Assembly: GCA_030272585.1 (NCBI GenBank)
Contig: BSYQ01000004.1
Coordinates: forward strand, 1,674,001-1,738,000
From: Bryopsis sp. KO-2023
Taxonomy: Eukaryota > Chlorophyta > Ulvophyceae > Bryopsidales > Bryopsidaceae
Direction: 5' to 3'
DNA length: 64,000 nucleotides
The position numbers and the translations under genes are program-made. Position 1 is the stretch's first letter. Each line of letters starts with the position of its first letter. The notes below the pieces were generated by a model, which was not told the DNA's origin, made no database searches, and saw only the letters and a list, made by a program, of their open reading frames with translations. Shown one piece after another: positions 1-11,000 of this stretch.

Positions 1-768
1 AGTTTTTTCAATCGCTATCTGGGTTTCCTCGCAACGTTCGCTACGGCGTGAGGTGCTGTAAGTTTCTTTAATGTGTATGCAGCGCTGGGTGGGCACCGAG
101 ACGCCGCCAGCGGCGTGCAGGATTCAGCGGTGCGTGTGAAAATTCAACTGAATCTTGAGCTGGGCGTCTGCGTGGGATTCTTACTCATGTATGTGTGGTC
201 GTTTATTAGGTTATCGACGATGAATTCTCGCTCAATGGCGATGCTGGAGCAAGGGAAATCCTCCAAGTCTCGGTAGGCTACCCGAACGTGCGATCCAGTT
301 TTCACCACCATATGTTGTGGAAGATCAAGTGTCAGACTTTCATTGATCATGAACAACTGTGATATTTCCAAGAATTAAAGCACCATCTTCCCGGGACTGC
401 TGGAAGCTGTGCAGTCCGGGTGTTTTGACCAGAGCTTGTTTCTGTGTGGGTTCTATCAATCTCTTTGTTTGCTTTGTTTTGATTTTTTTCGTCCCTTTGA
501 TCGCAAGGTAAGGAAGGCTTTGGTGCACTTTTTAGATTTATTGAGTCGTCCCCATATTCTGCTCTGAGGGTGGATTGCCAAGCTCCAGCCTCCCCCCCCC
601 CCCCTTTTGTCATACATAGAATCACTTAAAATTTCCTCATGTCCAGATCATCACAGAAAGAGAGACACATACACACAAAAGTCCTCAAAGAAAAAGTCCT
701 CACTGACCAGAAAACAAAGAAACATTTCCTTATTGACATGGCATTTGCTTTCAAAAACAAATGTGCAG
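1..768. other. intergenic / upstream of T1, no gene recognised
   Basis: I see no convincing coding exon here. The stretch holds a C homopolymer near 592-604 and ends in a splice-acceptor-like sequence (ATGTGCAG, 761-768) just before the first recognisable exon of T1. A signal-peptide exon for T1 should lie here or further upstream, but I could not identify one. Confidence 0.5.
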
Positions 769-3239
769 GATGGTGATAGATCGTCCCCTGGGAGCAGATT
801 TCCTTATGCATGCTCCTTGAGGGCTGATGAATCTGGGCCACATGTCTGTACGGGGACACTGATTGCGCCAAAGTGGGTTTTGACGACTGCCCAGTGTGTC
901 TCTGGGATGAGGTCTGTCGGTCCTTCTCCGATTGTGCACTTCGAGGGTGATGGAATCCACGATAAAAAAGATGCTCAGGTATTTTTTCATCTCATGTGTT
1001 GCCTCTGTGTCCATGCATTACATACAAAAAAAGTTCTAAATTTGTGGAAAATTGTGTGAAATGGAAAGTGTGTCTACGAGGGGTTATTTTTTGCTGGAGG
1101 TTTAATTGACAACAGAAGAAGTTTCATATTTTTGGCAATATCGGTCGTGAACTTTGAAACAATGAAGTAACGAAAAGACCTTCTTCTGTCGGCTACTATG
1201 GGCATTTTATGTATCTATGAGTAATATAAAAATAATATATTTGTGTCCTGTGTTAATTTTCCATAGGTGATTCAATCGGTGCGAGTTATCGTGCATGAGA
1301 AATGGACCGGCAAAACTGATAATGGCTACGATATCGCCCTTGTTGAGCTGGAGAAGCCATCCTCCAATGAACCTCTAACGCTGGTAGGCTCTGGTCAGTC
1401 CATCGGAACCAAGCAAATAATGCTTTCCCTGGGCTGGGGCGAGACGTCAAACATGGAATCAAAATCCAGGGTTTTGCAAGTTGCAGATGGTCGGGTGTAT
1501 GTGGGCAATGGAAACTGCAAGAGCATCTGGCCACAGCTCAAAAACAACATGATGTGTGCCCAAGAGAACCCAGATGCATCCTGTGAAGGTCCGAGACTCG
1601 CATGCTCGTCAAGTCCATTGCTTGAGTGGTTTCTGTTGTTAGTTTTTATGCATGCAGCAAGCTACAGAGAAGATGAGCTGGATTTTCTATTTGAAGAAAG
1701 GAAATTCGGGACCTTTTTTGGCTCTGTTTTAGAAGTGTTTACACCAGTGGTGAATTTGCAGGAGGAGGCAGTCCCAGATATGGCACGATTGATTTTACTT
1801 GCAGTGACATTTGAGTGAAAATACCACAGGCGATGCTGGGGATCCGCTGATCATTGCCGACACAAACGGAAGCTCGAACTTTGGACCTGGGAACCCTAGA
1901 TTCGATGTGATGGTCGGTGTGCTTTCCATGCTCCCTGATGGATGCGAAGAGCTTCGTAATGGATTTTCTAGCAGACCCTCCGTATTCACCAGACTCAGTT
2001 CTTTCACTGAATGGATCAAGGAAAACACGGTAATGCTGAACCTGTCGAGTTTTTGCTTGTGTACCCTCCAAAAGCATATGGAGACATTCTCCACATGTGC
2101 TGGTTTTTATGCAGTGTTTTTGTGGGAATTCGGCCTTTTTGCTGAATATGTTGGTGAATCATTTTTTTTGGATACTGCTAGAAGTCCGAGAGTTTGCCAC
2201 AAGCAGAGTCTGAAGCCAGAGCCAAGAAAGACACTGAAGTGAGCAAAAAATTGCATCAGTAAATTGGGCACCCCATATATAATTTTAAAGATGATTTTGC
2301 TTTTCGCTCTTTTATCGCTTGACCGCTTAGCTGGCTTTGGGTTTTTTGTTCGCTGTGGCATGTTTAGTTTCGTTCATTCTTATATTCGTTTTGTGATATG
2401 CAAAGCAGGGGGCGACTCCGTCAGCCGCCGCCTTTCTGAATGCCGCGAAGGACGGGGACCTCCAAATCGTTAAGCAAGAGGTAGAAAATGGCGTTGACAT
2501 GGAGGCCAGGTCGACCAAAAAGGACACCGCCCTCATCATCGCAGCTGTGAATAATCACCCCGACGTTGTCAGGTACCTTGTGGAAAAGGGGGCTAACCTT
2601 GAGCCCAAAGGTCACCTCGGTTTCACTCCAGCTATCGTTTTGGCGTTTTTTGGTCGGACCGAACTGCTCCAGTTGTTGCTTGAACGCGGGGTGGACGTCG
2701 AAACGAGGAGCGACGAGGGGGCGGCGGCTCTTTTCTACGCCGCCGAAAGAAATCACTTGGGTGCGGTAAGAGCACTGCTTGATGCCGGCGCTGCTGTGGA
2801 TGTTCGTTTTGAAAGAACCGGAGCGACCCCACTCATGATCGCCGCCGAAAGAAGCAACATCCATGTGGTGCAAGAGCTGATCTCCAGGGGGGCGGACGTC
2901 AATGTCGAGAATAACGTCCAGAAAACACCTCTGCACTCCGCCGCCCAGGGTTCCAAAAACAGCGATGTGATTTTCGCTCTGATTGATGCCGGCGCGGATG
3001 TGAATGGGCAAGATCAGGACGGCCATACCGCACTCCACTACGCCACGTGGAACGGCCGAAAAAGCAACTACGATGCTCTTCTGAGTCGAGGTGCCGATCC
3101 CCAAATCCTGACCATCGATGGGAAAGCGCCGTTGGACATGCTGTGCAGCTGCAAGACCACCACCCCATCCAAACGCACCAACTGCTTTTTCGAATTCTGT
3201 GAAAATGACGAAGCTCAGCTCCGCGCTGAGTTCGGTTAG
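769..3239 (+). CDS. T1: trypsin-like serine protease homologue fused to ankyrin repeats (catalytically dead)
   Basis: By-eye exons are 769-978, 1267-1588, 1830-2029 and 2409-3239 (stop TAG), with phases 0, 1 and 0. Exons 1-3 encode an S1 fold: FPYACSL, then CTGTLIAPKWVLTTAQCVSG where trypsins have the His motif TAAHC, then GYDIALVEL (catalytic Asp kept), then GDAGDPL where active enzymes have GDSGGPL. So His is replaced by Gln and Ser by Ala, and it should not cleave peptides. Exon 4 encodes about eight ankyrin repeats (e.g. TPLMIAAERS, TPLHSAAQGS, TALHYATWNG) and the C-terminus. The frame is open throughout, unlike most paralogues here, so selection may have kept it as a binding protein. The N-terminal secretion exon was not found. 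The exon 2 donor (GTCCGA) is weak. Exon limits are predictions; the domain calls are firm. Confidence 0.8.
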
Positions 3240-3890
3240 ATGAATTAAAACTCTTCGTGTTCAGTTTTTTATGTTTGCTGTTATGGGTTAAGACCTTTTC
3301 TGGGAGGGGAAGAGTCGTGTTTTTTGCCAGAGAATCCTGGGATGACAGTTTGGATCTCGTCAATCGTTTCAATAAAAGGAATGCGGCTTTTATCGTTGAG
3401 GGGGATCCCTCAACACCAGGGGACTGTAGATAGTTTGTGATTTTGGAAACCTGCAAGCAATCTTATATTTTGTTGATACAAAACTGGGAGGACTCCTTCT
3501 CCCAGACAGCCACTGAGACTGTTTTTATTTTAACAAATGCCTATACTCACAGGCAGGGAATTCCAGACATCTCGCTCTGGAGATTTCAAGTATGCATACA
3601 AGTGCACATCCTTCCGCAAGGACCCTCCTTTCATCTTTTTCAGAATTTTATGTTCCTCTTTCTTAGAATTCCTAACACCACAGCTGTGGTTCAACAAGAC
3701 AGTCTGTTCCAAAAAAACGAAAATTGCTTTCAGAAGAAACATTCATTCGACTCTCATCCTTTCTGGGGAGCTACAGAGTGACAACGATGTGGTGAAAGAT
3801 GATCGAGTTGATTTCTTGAAAGCGTCCCCCAACCTTTCCCTGTTCGCTGTTTTCTTTTCCACTTGAGCTGCTTTGTTGCACCTTCAAAAA
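3240..3890. other. intergenic between T1 and T2
   Basis: No coding exon is recognisable. The last 70 bases (from about 3818) match the upstream flanks of T3 (23563) and T4 (58668), so they belong to the unit duplicated with these genes. Confidence 0.5.
3371..3376 (+). promoter_or_regulatory. possible polyadenylation signal of T1
   Basis: AATAAA lies about 130 bases after the T1 stop codon. The hexamer is common by chance, so this is only a candidate. Confidence 0.25.
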
Positions 3891-5577
3891 ATGTTCCACT
3901 CAGAAAGGCAGATGCTGCTCGCTTTCGTAAACACTTTCATCCTGTGTATTCTTTTCTGCGGCGACAGCGCTGCGCCTCAAGGTGTCTTTTAAGCGAAAAG
4001 CGTTTGTCGATCCATTTCTATGAACCCCTTCTTAAGTCGAATACAAAAAAAAACATACTGTTGCTTGTTTTTAAATACCGACCGCCATGTTGTCCATGTA
4101 GACAACACGAATGGCGGCGGGAGCCTGGTTCAGCAGGTGCGATTTTTGATCCATGTCAATCCTGGACGGGTGCGGGGCACGTTACCGCAGCGGAGCGTAA
4201 CGATCTCCTTTTTTTGACATGCAGGCGGCGGACAAGAAGGAACTTTCCACAGCTCAACTCGCAGACCACCTCGCAGCGAGAAAGCTTCTACAAGGCACGG
4301 GGGCCTCTTCGTTTATCGCGGTACGACTGCGGTGGAGTGCTGATCAATAAGAAATGGGTTTTGATGGCGGCACATTGTGTCTCAGGGACCAGGTCACCGG
4401 GCATCTCAATAGTAAACAGTGGTGGACTGGGGATCAATGATGAATAATGTATCATATTAGTATGGGGAATATTATTGGTTTGAGCTAAGGATTAGTCTCT
4501 TTTGGGAGATGCAGAGTGCATTTCCAGGCATTTAAATATCATTTTTTTGCACAACAGACACTGTGGATTTTTCCAGGCTTATTCCCGACGTTCAAAAGTG
4601 ATATCGAATACTTTGGTGGTTTCTAGTGGCAATCCTTTTCGAAAATCAACACACTGATTTGGATTTCAGGTGATACCCTCAGTGAAAGTCTTAATACATA
4701 AAGGCTGCACAGGAAACAAAGATGATGGCAACGGTATTGCATTGTTGTTGTTGGAGAAAGAGTCCACCAAAACGCCAATCAGGCTGCTGCATTCGTCCAA
4801 GCAACTCGGGACAAGTCAAATGGTGGCGTCAGTGGGTTGGGGCAGAATCTCGGATACTGGGCCTCTCCCAAACATCTACCAAGTGGCTGATAGGCTTAAG
4901 TATGTCAAAAACACAAACTGCTTCAACGTCTGGATCCAAATTAAAGACAACATGCTGTGTGCCCATGCAACCTCTCAGGGAACATGCCACGGCAAGTTGC
5001 TATGACTGTCAAAGTTTTGATTCGAAACTTTTCAGGATGTTTCTTTTTCAATGATCACCATACCTGTTACAAAAACTTTTGAAACATCCAGGTTTTTTGC
5101 ACTGGGGTAGGGTGTATATCCTCTGTTGTGATTGCTTTGCAATTGGCAGGACTTTGGTATGCTATGCGCATATGTGATTCTGGAGGTCACTTGGCAATCC
5201 TATATGTAAAGGGAGTTCCACGTTGTGGCCTCCTTGTTGGCTTGGTTTCTTTTGGACCAGCTGATTGTGGAGTTTCACAGGAGGGAAGGTTCAAACCAGC
5301 AGTGTACACCAGGGTCAGCTACTTTTGCCAGTGTATTGATGGAAAAATGGTACGTTTCCTGGTATACAAACCAGTCAATCAATTCATACAAGAGAAAGCC
5401 GTGATTCACCATGATGCCGAAAATAGATGTGCATGTTGGAACCCAATTCAATTTAGCCAGAATGAATGCAGGTGTTCTTAAAACTGTTGGATTTGGCTTG
5501 AAGGTTTCACAAACTTCTGCCCCTGAGTCATCCCCACCCATCGAGCCTGAGAGTCCAGTCGAGAAAGTTGAAGATGT
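3891..5577 (+). pseudogene. T2: decayed trypsin-like protease with signal peptide
   Basis: Alignment with T3 and T4 gives exon 1 at 3891-3981, a start plus a hydrophobic secretion signal (FVNTFILCILFCGDSAA). Then come a 35-base exon (4102-4136) and an exon from 4225. Compared with T3, the stretch from the next donor to the middle of the protease exon is deleted, so the frame breaks before CGGVLINKKWVLMAAHCVSG, which still has the His. Exon 4670-4991 has Gly (DGNGIALL) where relatives have the catalytic Asp (GNDIALL). It ends in a GC donor (G|GCAAGT). The last protease exon (about 5140-5360) reads CDSGGHLAI instead of GDSGGPLAI and has lost the acceptor seen in T9. A Ser/Pro/Glu linker exon ends at 5577 before GTGAGT, with no ankyrin exons after it. 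Several independent lesions make this a pseudogene. Confidence 0.75.
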
Positions 5578-7940
5578 TGGTGAGTTATAATTCTGCATCC
5601 CATACTTTCGGCGATGTAAGAAATGTGTTGGTTTGTTTAAGAAATAATTTGCCTGCAAATTGCCAGATCGGATTAGTAGAATTGGCTCGCTTGGCCTTCT
5701 TGGCTTCCTTGATCCGTCAAGCGAGCCGCGGCACATGCGCATGGCCGTCACCTCGAAAGGACTTCGGTCCGAGGATTCTACCGTAGAATTTTCTACGTTT
5801 AACCCACTTCATGAGGATCCCACCCAGAAAAGCTGGAGGAGTTCTCTTCACAAAAGGCTAAACATATTAATACTAAATGCCATATTGGTTTACACTTCGA
5901 ACTGTTTGTTTGTTTGTTTGTCCCCAAACCTAACCATTCCAAACCCTCATTAACAAGCATTAATTTGACAGATCATTTTCCACCCACCAAAAAATGGACT
6001 GGAAAAAACAAAAAACACAAACTACAGGGGAGAAAGCCCCTCAGGCTGACTACCCAATATAAACCGAACAAAAAAGGGGGGGAAATTTTCCCACTGAGTC
6101 CCGCGAAAAGGAAAAATTGGGCGGGAGAAAAACCTCGATTGTAATATGAAAACCGCCCTCTTTTAAGCGAACTACTCCCTCACTCGTTCTAAGATCCAGT
6201 CCAACTGGATCCTCAACTGGCGTCACCTGTCCCTTCCTGGGATGGCTTTTCGTCCCACCCTGAGTCATTACGTTCTTTAACCTATCGTACTAACCGTACT
6301 AGCCAATCAATTTCTGTGTGTGTTTTTTTTTAAACCACAAAAATCTTCTCGATGCTGTAAAACTCTCATTCGACCACCCCCGCTGTTCTCGGAATTCATC
6401 GACTCCGCAGCACAGCAAAATCACTAAATTGAGAAGTTTCAATTTTTTCTAATTTTCTAAAATTGAAACGAACTTCAGGAAAACTGCTCTCAATGATGTT
6501 CACAGGTCATTCAATAAATTCATCCCTTTCCATCAATAAAAAAAAATCTGACTGAAAACACACACCACAAAAAAAAAAAAATATCTACATATTTTTTTGC
6601 ACTGCATTGAAAGAAAACAATCCAGTAGCAGATAAAAATAATACATCCCATGGGATTGCATGGTGCACCAGAATCCCAAGAGGAAAACCTCACAGCACCA
6701 GATCGGTTGCCCCCCCCACCCCCCTCCCCCCCAAAAAAAACGAGAGATGAAAAAAAGGGGGAAATAGAGTGAGGCAGAAAAGAAAGCTTCCCATGGATTT
6801 TCAAAAAAAACAAACACGACTTTCTTGATAGAACACTTCGGGAAACTTGGCCTCTGCCCGTGACTCTGCTGGTAGAGTCCACAGTGGCTTGCTCCTTCAC
6901 TCTGGTTGTAGCTTCCACTCCAGCTGTGGCCACAGCCGAATCTTTTTCGACGACGGCTAACGCAGTAGCGACAGCTTTGGCCACCACCCTGATTACTGCT
7001 TCTGAAACGGTCTAAAATGCAACCACCACAGCATCTTACCGGAAAAACACCAGCAAAAAGAAGAGCGAAAACATATCAATCGACAAGAAATCCAAACACT
7101 ATTTTTTTATCTTCTGAAGTCTCACTAAATTCACGACTGGCAGTGGGAATTCCCCAATTTTTGATTTTTCCCTCAGTCAAATCAGAGTTGCTCACCACTT
7201 GTACCACTTCGATGCTTCGATGTCTTAAAAATCAGGCAACACTGAAGAATCCATTCCACGTCCACCACCAATAACTGGGGCTGACATCAAAAATCTTCTG
7301 AAATGCTTTGTGTAAGGATGTTTCGATGCAACTGATATAGAGGTATTGTGGACTGTTGTTCCAGTACATATTCTTTAGATAAGCATTAAGGACTCAACCA
7401 AAAGCAGAATTTCCAGAATTTCCAGGAATGTGGTATCTTATTGTTGGAGGGGTTTGTAAACCCAACTGCGGAAAGAGAGGAAAGTCGACAGATGGGGAAT
7501 GGTGGTGGTGGTTCTTTTTCCTCTGTAATTTTTCCTGGGGCCAAAGAGAGTCAGAAAAAGTTCTTCCTGGAGGAGTGTTTGGTCATTAGGTTTTACAATG
7601 TGTGGATCTGATTGTAAAAACTTTCTGGTGTTTGTGAAGAAACTTATTAATTTCAATCCTTTGGGATATTTAAATTTAAATATTTAAAAATTTAAATTGG
7701 GCTTTAAAGCCTTGATTGTTGCAATTGGTGGCGTGCTCCCTTTTGGGTGGTGCATGGTTTAGGATCAAATTTTCAGTGAAAAACAAAGGAGGTTGGAATG
7801 CAAAGTGTAAGATCAGAGGAAATTTCAAGGGGAATTAAAGGGTTCCCTCTCGTAAAAGCACGAGAACAGTTCCACAAGTTTTTTTCGTTAAGACTCTTGA
7901 TACTGTGCTCTTGATACTGTTCTGACAGCAATGACAGCAA
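5578..7940. other. intergenic, low-complexity rich
   Basis: I recognise no gene in these 2.4 kb. There is a TTTG tetranucleotide tract near 5905, A/G and C homopolymers around 6570-6770, and an AT-only palindromic stretch at about 7669-7697 built from ATTTAAAT. Short open frames here show no family resemblance. Confidence 0.5.
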
Positions 7941-7952
7941 TTACCATCCTTG

Positions 7953-7977
7953 GTCAAACCTCGATTAGTGTATAAGA
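7953..7977 (+). promoter_or_regulatory. core promoter of gene A (GTCAAACCT + TATA)
   Basis: GTCAAACCT at 7953-7961 is followed nine bases later by TATAAGAG (7971), 71 bases before the predicted start codon of gene A. The same nonamer sits six to seven bases before the TATA box of genes B and C, although their upstream and first-exon sequences are otherwise unrelated to A. Transcription should start near 8000. Confidence 0.5.
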
Positions 7978-8041
7978 GGCTCGCTCGCTTTCTAAAATCT
8001 TATCCCTCGGTCACAAATAATCTTTTTTTGTCAAGGGGAAA

Positions 8042-11000
8042 ATGATCGGCAAAGCGATTTGCTTCCTCGGAGTAACGACCGTGGGAGTAGTAGGAATTAA
8101 AAAATGGCGAAAACGAAAGGACCTATCGAAAGAACCCAGCCCAGCGGATGCGACAGGTGAAGACAGTGTGAGGAACGCTGTTGGAAGGTCAAATCAATCG
8201 AACCCAGTCAGCAAAGAACTGGGTGAATCGATCAAAGATGCTGCGCGGGCTACTTCGAGCAAGGAAACCAAGTCCGGAAAGGTTCCTCAGCCCAGGTGCG
8301 ACGGATAGGTGCTGAATGATGGACGTGCTTGGATTGCATACGGTTACAACTCTACGTACTTGGGAATTTGCCTAAGCAGTTGACGGATTGGTGCTACAGG
8401 GCGCCCTTGGTTGCCAGGCGTTTGAATTCGGAGGGAGCTCCGAATGAACTTTTTGGGACGGAAACCACCCAGGATTTGGCGAAACCCAATCCAATCCATT
8501 GGGAGGCTCCGTGTGCGGTGGAAGAACAAATCCTGACGCAAGCAAGGGGATTGGTCATTGTCGCCGCCCTCAGGGCCCTAAAGGAACCTTTTTCAAAGAT
8601 GCTGCAGGTGTACGAAACCACCATTGGTAGTCTCATGCTCGTGGGTCCAATTATGGGTGGAAAGACTTTTTTCTGCAGGGCTCTGGAAAAGGCAAACACT
8701 GAAGTCGCTCGCATGGAACAGTATGACAAGGTAAATAGGGACATCGTTGTTTGTATCTTTCTTTTTGGCAGGTGCAGTTGATTGAGCATGTGTGATTTTT
8801 TTACACTCAGGCATGGAGGGATGAGATTCCGGCAATGCACGTGAGGGAATGCTTCGAAGACACAAAGTCTGACAAGAAATGGATGGATGGCCCTGTGGAT
8901 GCCTCGCGGATTGAGAACATAAACATGGTGCCCAAAATGTCGTGCCTTGAGTCTGGAGAGATCATTCAGCTGCCGGTTTGTTTCCAAGCGGGCTCGACCA
9001 ACCAAGGCTCCACCACCATACAGTTGGTCCCATCAGATGGCACTGCTGGTTCGAACAAGGAAGAATGGTTGCAGAATCAGGCAAGAAATCACTTCTAGAA
9101 GGAGCGCTTGACCCTGTTCCTATCAGCTCATTGTTTGTTGAATCTCCTTGTCTTGACGATGTATTTAGGGTTCCAGCAGTCATCTTGAAATTTCGAGCAT
9201 GCAAAGCGAAGGTCTGATTGGCAAGATTGATGAATGCAGCATGGCTGGTGGTGGTTACCCAGTGCCAGTGGCTCAAAACATGATAACCAAAAAATGTAAC
9301 ATTGCTGGGGAATTCGCAATCTGTGCAACGCACAAAGTGAGAAGAGTAGAGGAGGAAGATGGGGAAGTTGAGGATACTGTGAGGGTAGAGTTGGAGGGTC
9401 AAGATATTCAGCTCAGTGACATTACCAACATGGGGTCTCCAGTGCCTATCGACGAATCGATCGAGCAAGATGGAAAGCTCGCGGCAGGAAGGGCGGATCC
9501 CACACGTTTCAGTGGGATAACAAGACCAGATGGGGCAAGAATTAACGCGACAATACTTCACGTCGAGAAGGGGGGTCTTCCGCATCGCATCGAGACTATC
9601 AAGCACGACGGTAAAGACCACTGTGTCGACGTTGGTCTGCTGGAAACTTTGGATGGAAGCATCCCACTGTCGAAAATCATCGAGGAGCATGGAGAGTTGG
9701 CAGGCGACGCGTTCTTCGACTTCATTGATCGGGGTCACGGAGATGAAGAGGATGCGACTGGGGAGGATGTGAATGGGGAGGATATCCTCGAAGCAACAGT
9801 AGGAGATGGCAAAGTCCAGGAAAGTGCCATTGGGGGCGAAAATGACAGTGTAGAAACGGATGGGATCATACAGAGGAAAGCCGTCGTCAAGTATCAGGAC
9901 CGAAGCTACTTGGTCGATAAGGATACATTCGAGTATATGCTTCGTGGCGAATCCCTATCCCAGATTATCAAAAAGCACGGAGAGGTTCCGAGGGACGCAT
10001 CGCCACAAGCCCCCTCTGGGTCTTCGCCTGTCGAGGGTCGATACGTCGAAGATGTGGCTGGCAATAGATCGAATTATCTGACCACCCAAGAAAATGGCAA
10101 TGATAAGAGCGGGAAATACGTTGCGATCATAGAACATGGTGGCCAAAGGTATGGCTTCGATTCGGCCAGGTACCGGTTTGAAAACGTGGTTGGGAGTGTG
10201 CCAACAGCACAACTGGTAGCGAAATACTCCCGCGGTCCGGTGGTTCAGGCGACCGAGGTCGTCTCAAAAAATACCAAACAAACACACGGTGGGCGTTCGG
10301 AGCATCCCCTGTCTGATAAAGTTTCTCAGCATGGCGACCTCTCTTCCAAGGGGCTGCTTGGTCAAGATGAAGGAGATGTCGATAGCAAAACGGTATGTAC
10401 AACTGTTTCTCTGGTTGGACCATCTGGGGAACGAGAGATGACTGTTGTGAAGCACGCTGACAAAACATGCTACGTTCCGATTCAGATTATGGAGCGATAT
10501 GCCAAACAATTGACGACAATTGTGTCCAAGCACCGAATGTTCGTCCCCAATCCTGGGCAAGAATTCAGATGGATGATGTGTGGAGATGGCCGGGACATTT
10601 GTTACAATGTGACGAAGATCCCTGGAGAGTTTGGAGCGACGTCTTGCGATGTCGCTATTGTCTCGAATGACAACGAGTTTTGCTGTGTAGATGTGCCTGC
10701 TGTCGAAAACTGTGGGCTCCAGATGGGGCTGTCTGAAGTTTTGGAGAAGCACGGAACTTCAAATCCCCACAGCAGAGTTCCCAACGTGGATGGCACGGCC
10801 GATTATTCAGGGTCGACGCCACTGGGAAAGCGTGTCGTTGCCAATGAGGCAGAGGAAAAGGTGGCCTACATCATTGCACAATCTGGAACGGAGGCCCCTG
10901 GTGGTTCGAAAGATAGAATTCGGCGGCGGCAAGTTGCCACCGTTACCTTCAATGGAAAACAATACAAAATAGAACTGGGAACCTCCGAAAGCTTGATCAG

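Noticed and set aside
8962-9738. 258-codon reverse-strand frame over the gene A exon 4 start
   Set aside because: Shadow of the coding strand; the plus frame is conserved with B and C and has matching splice sites.
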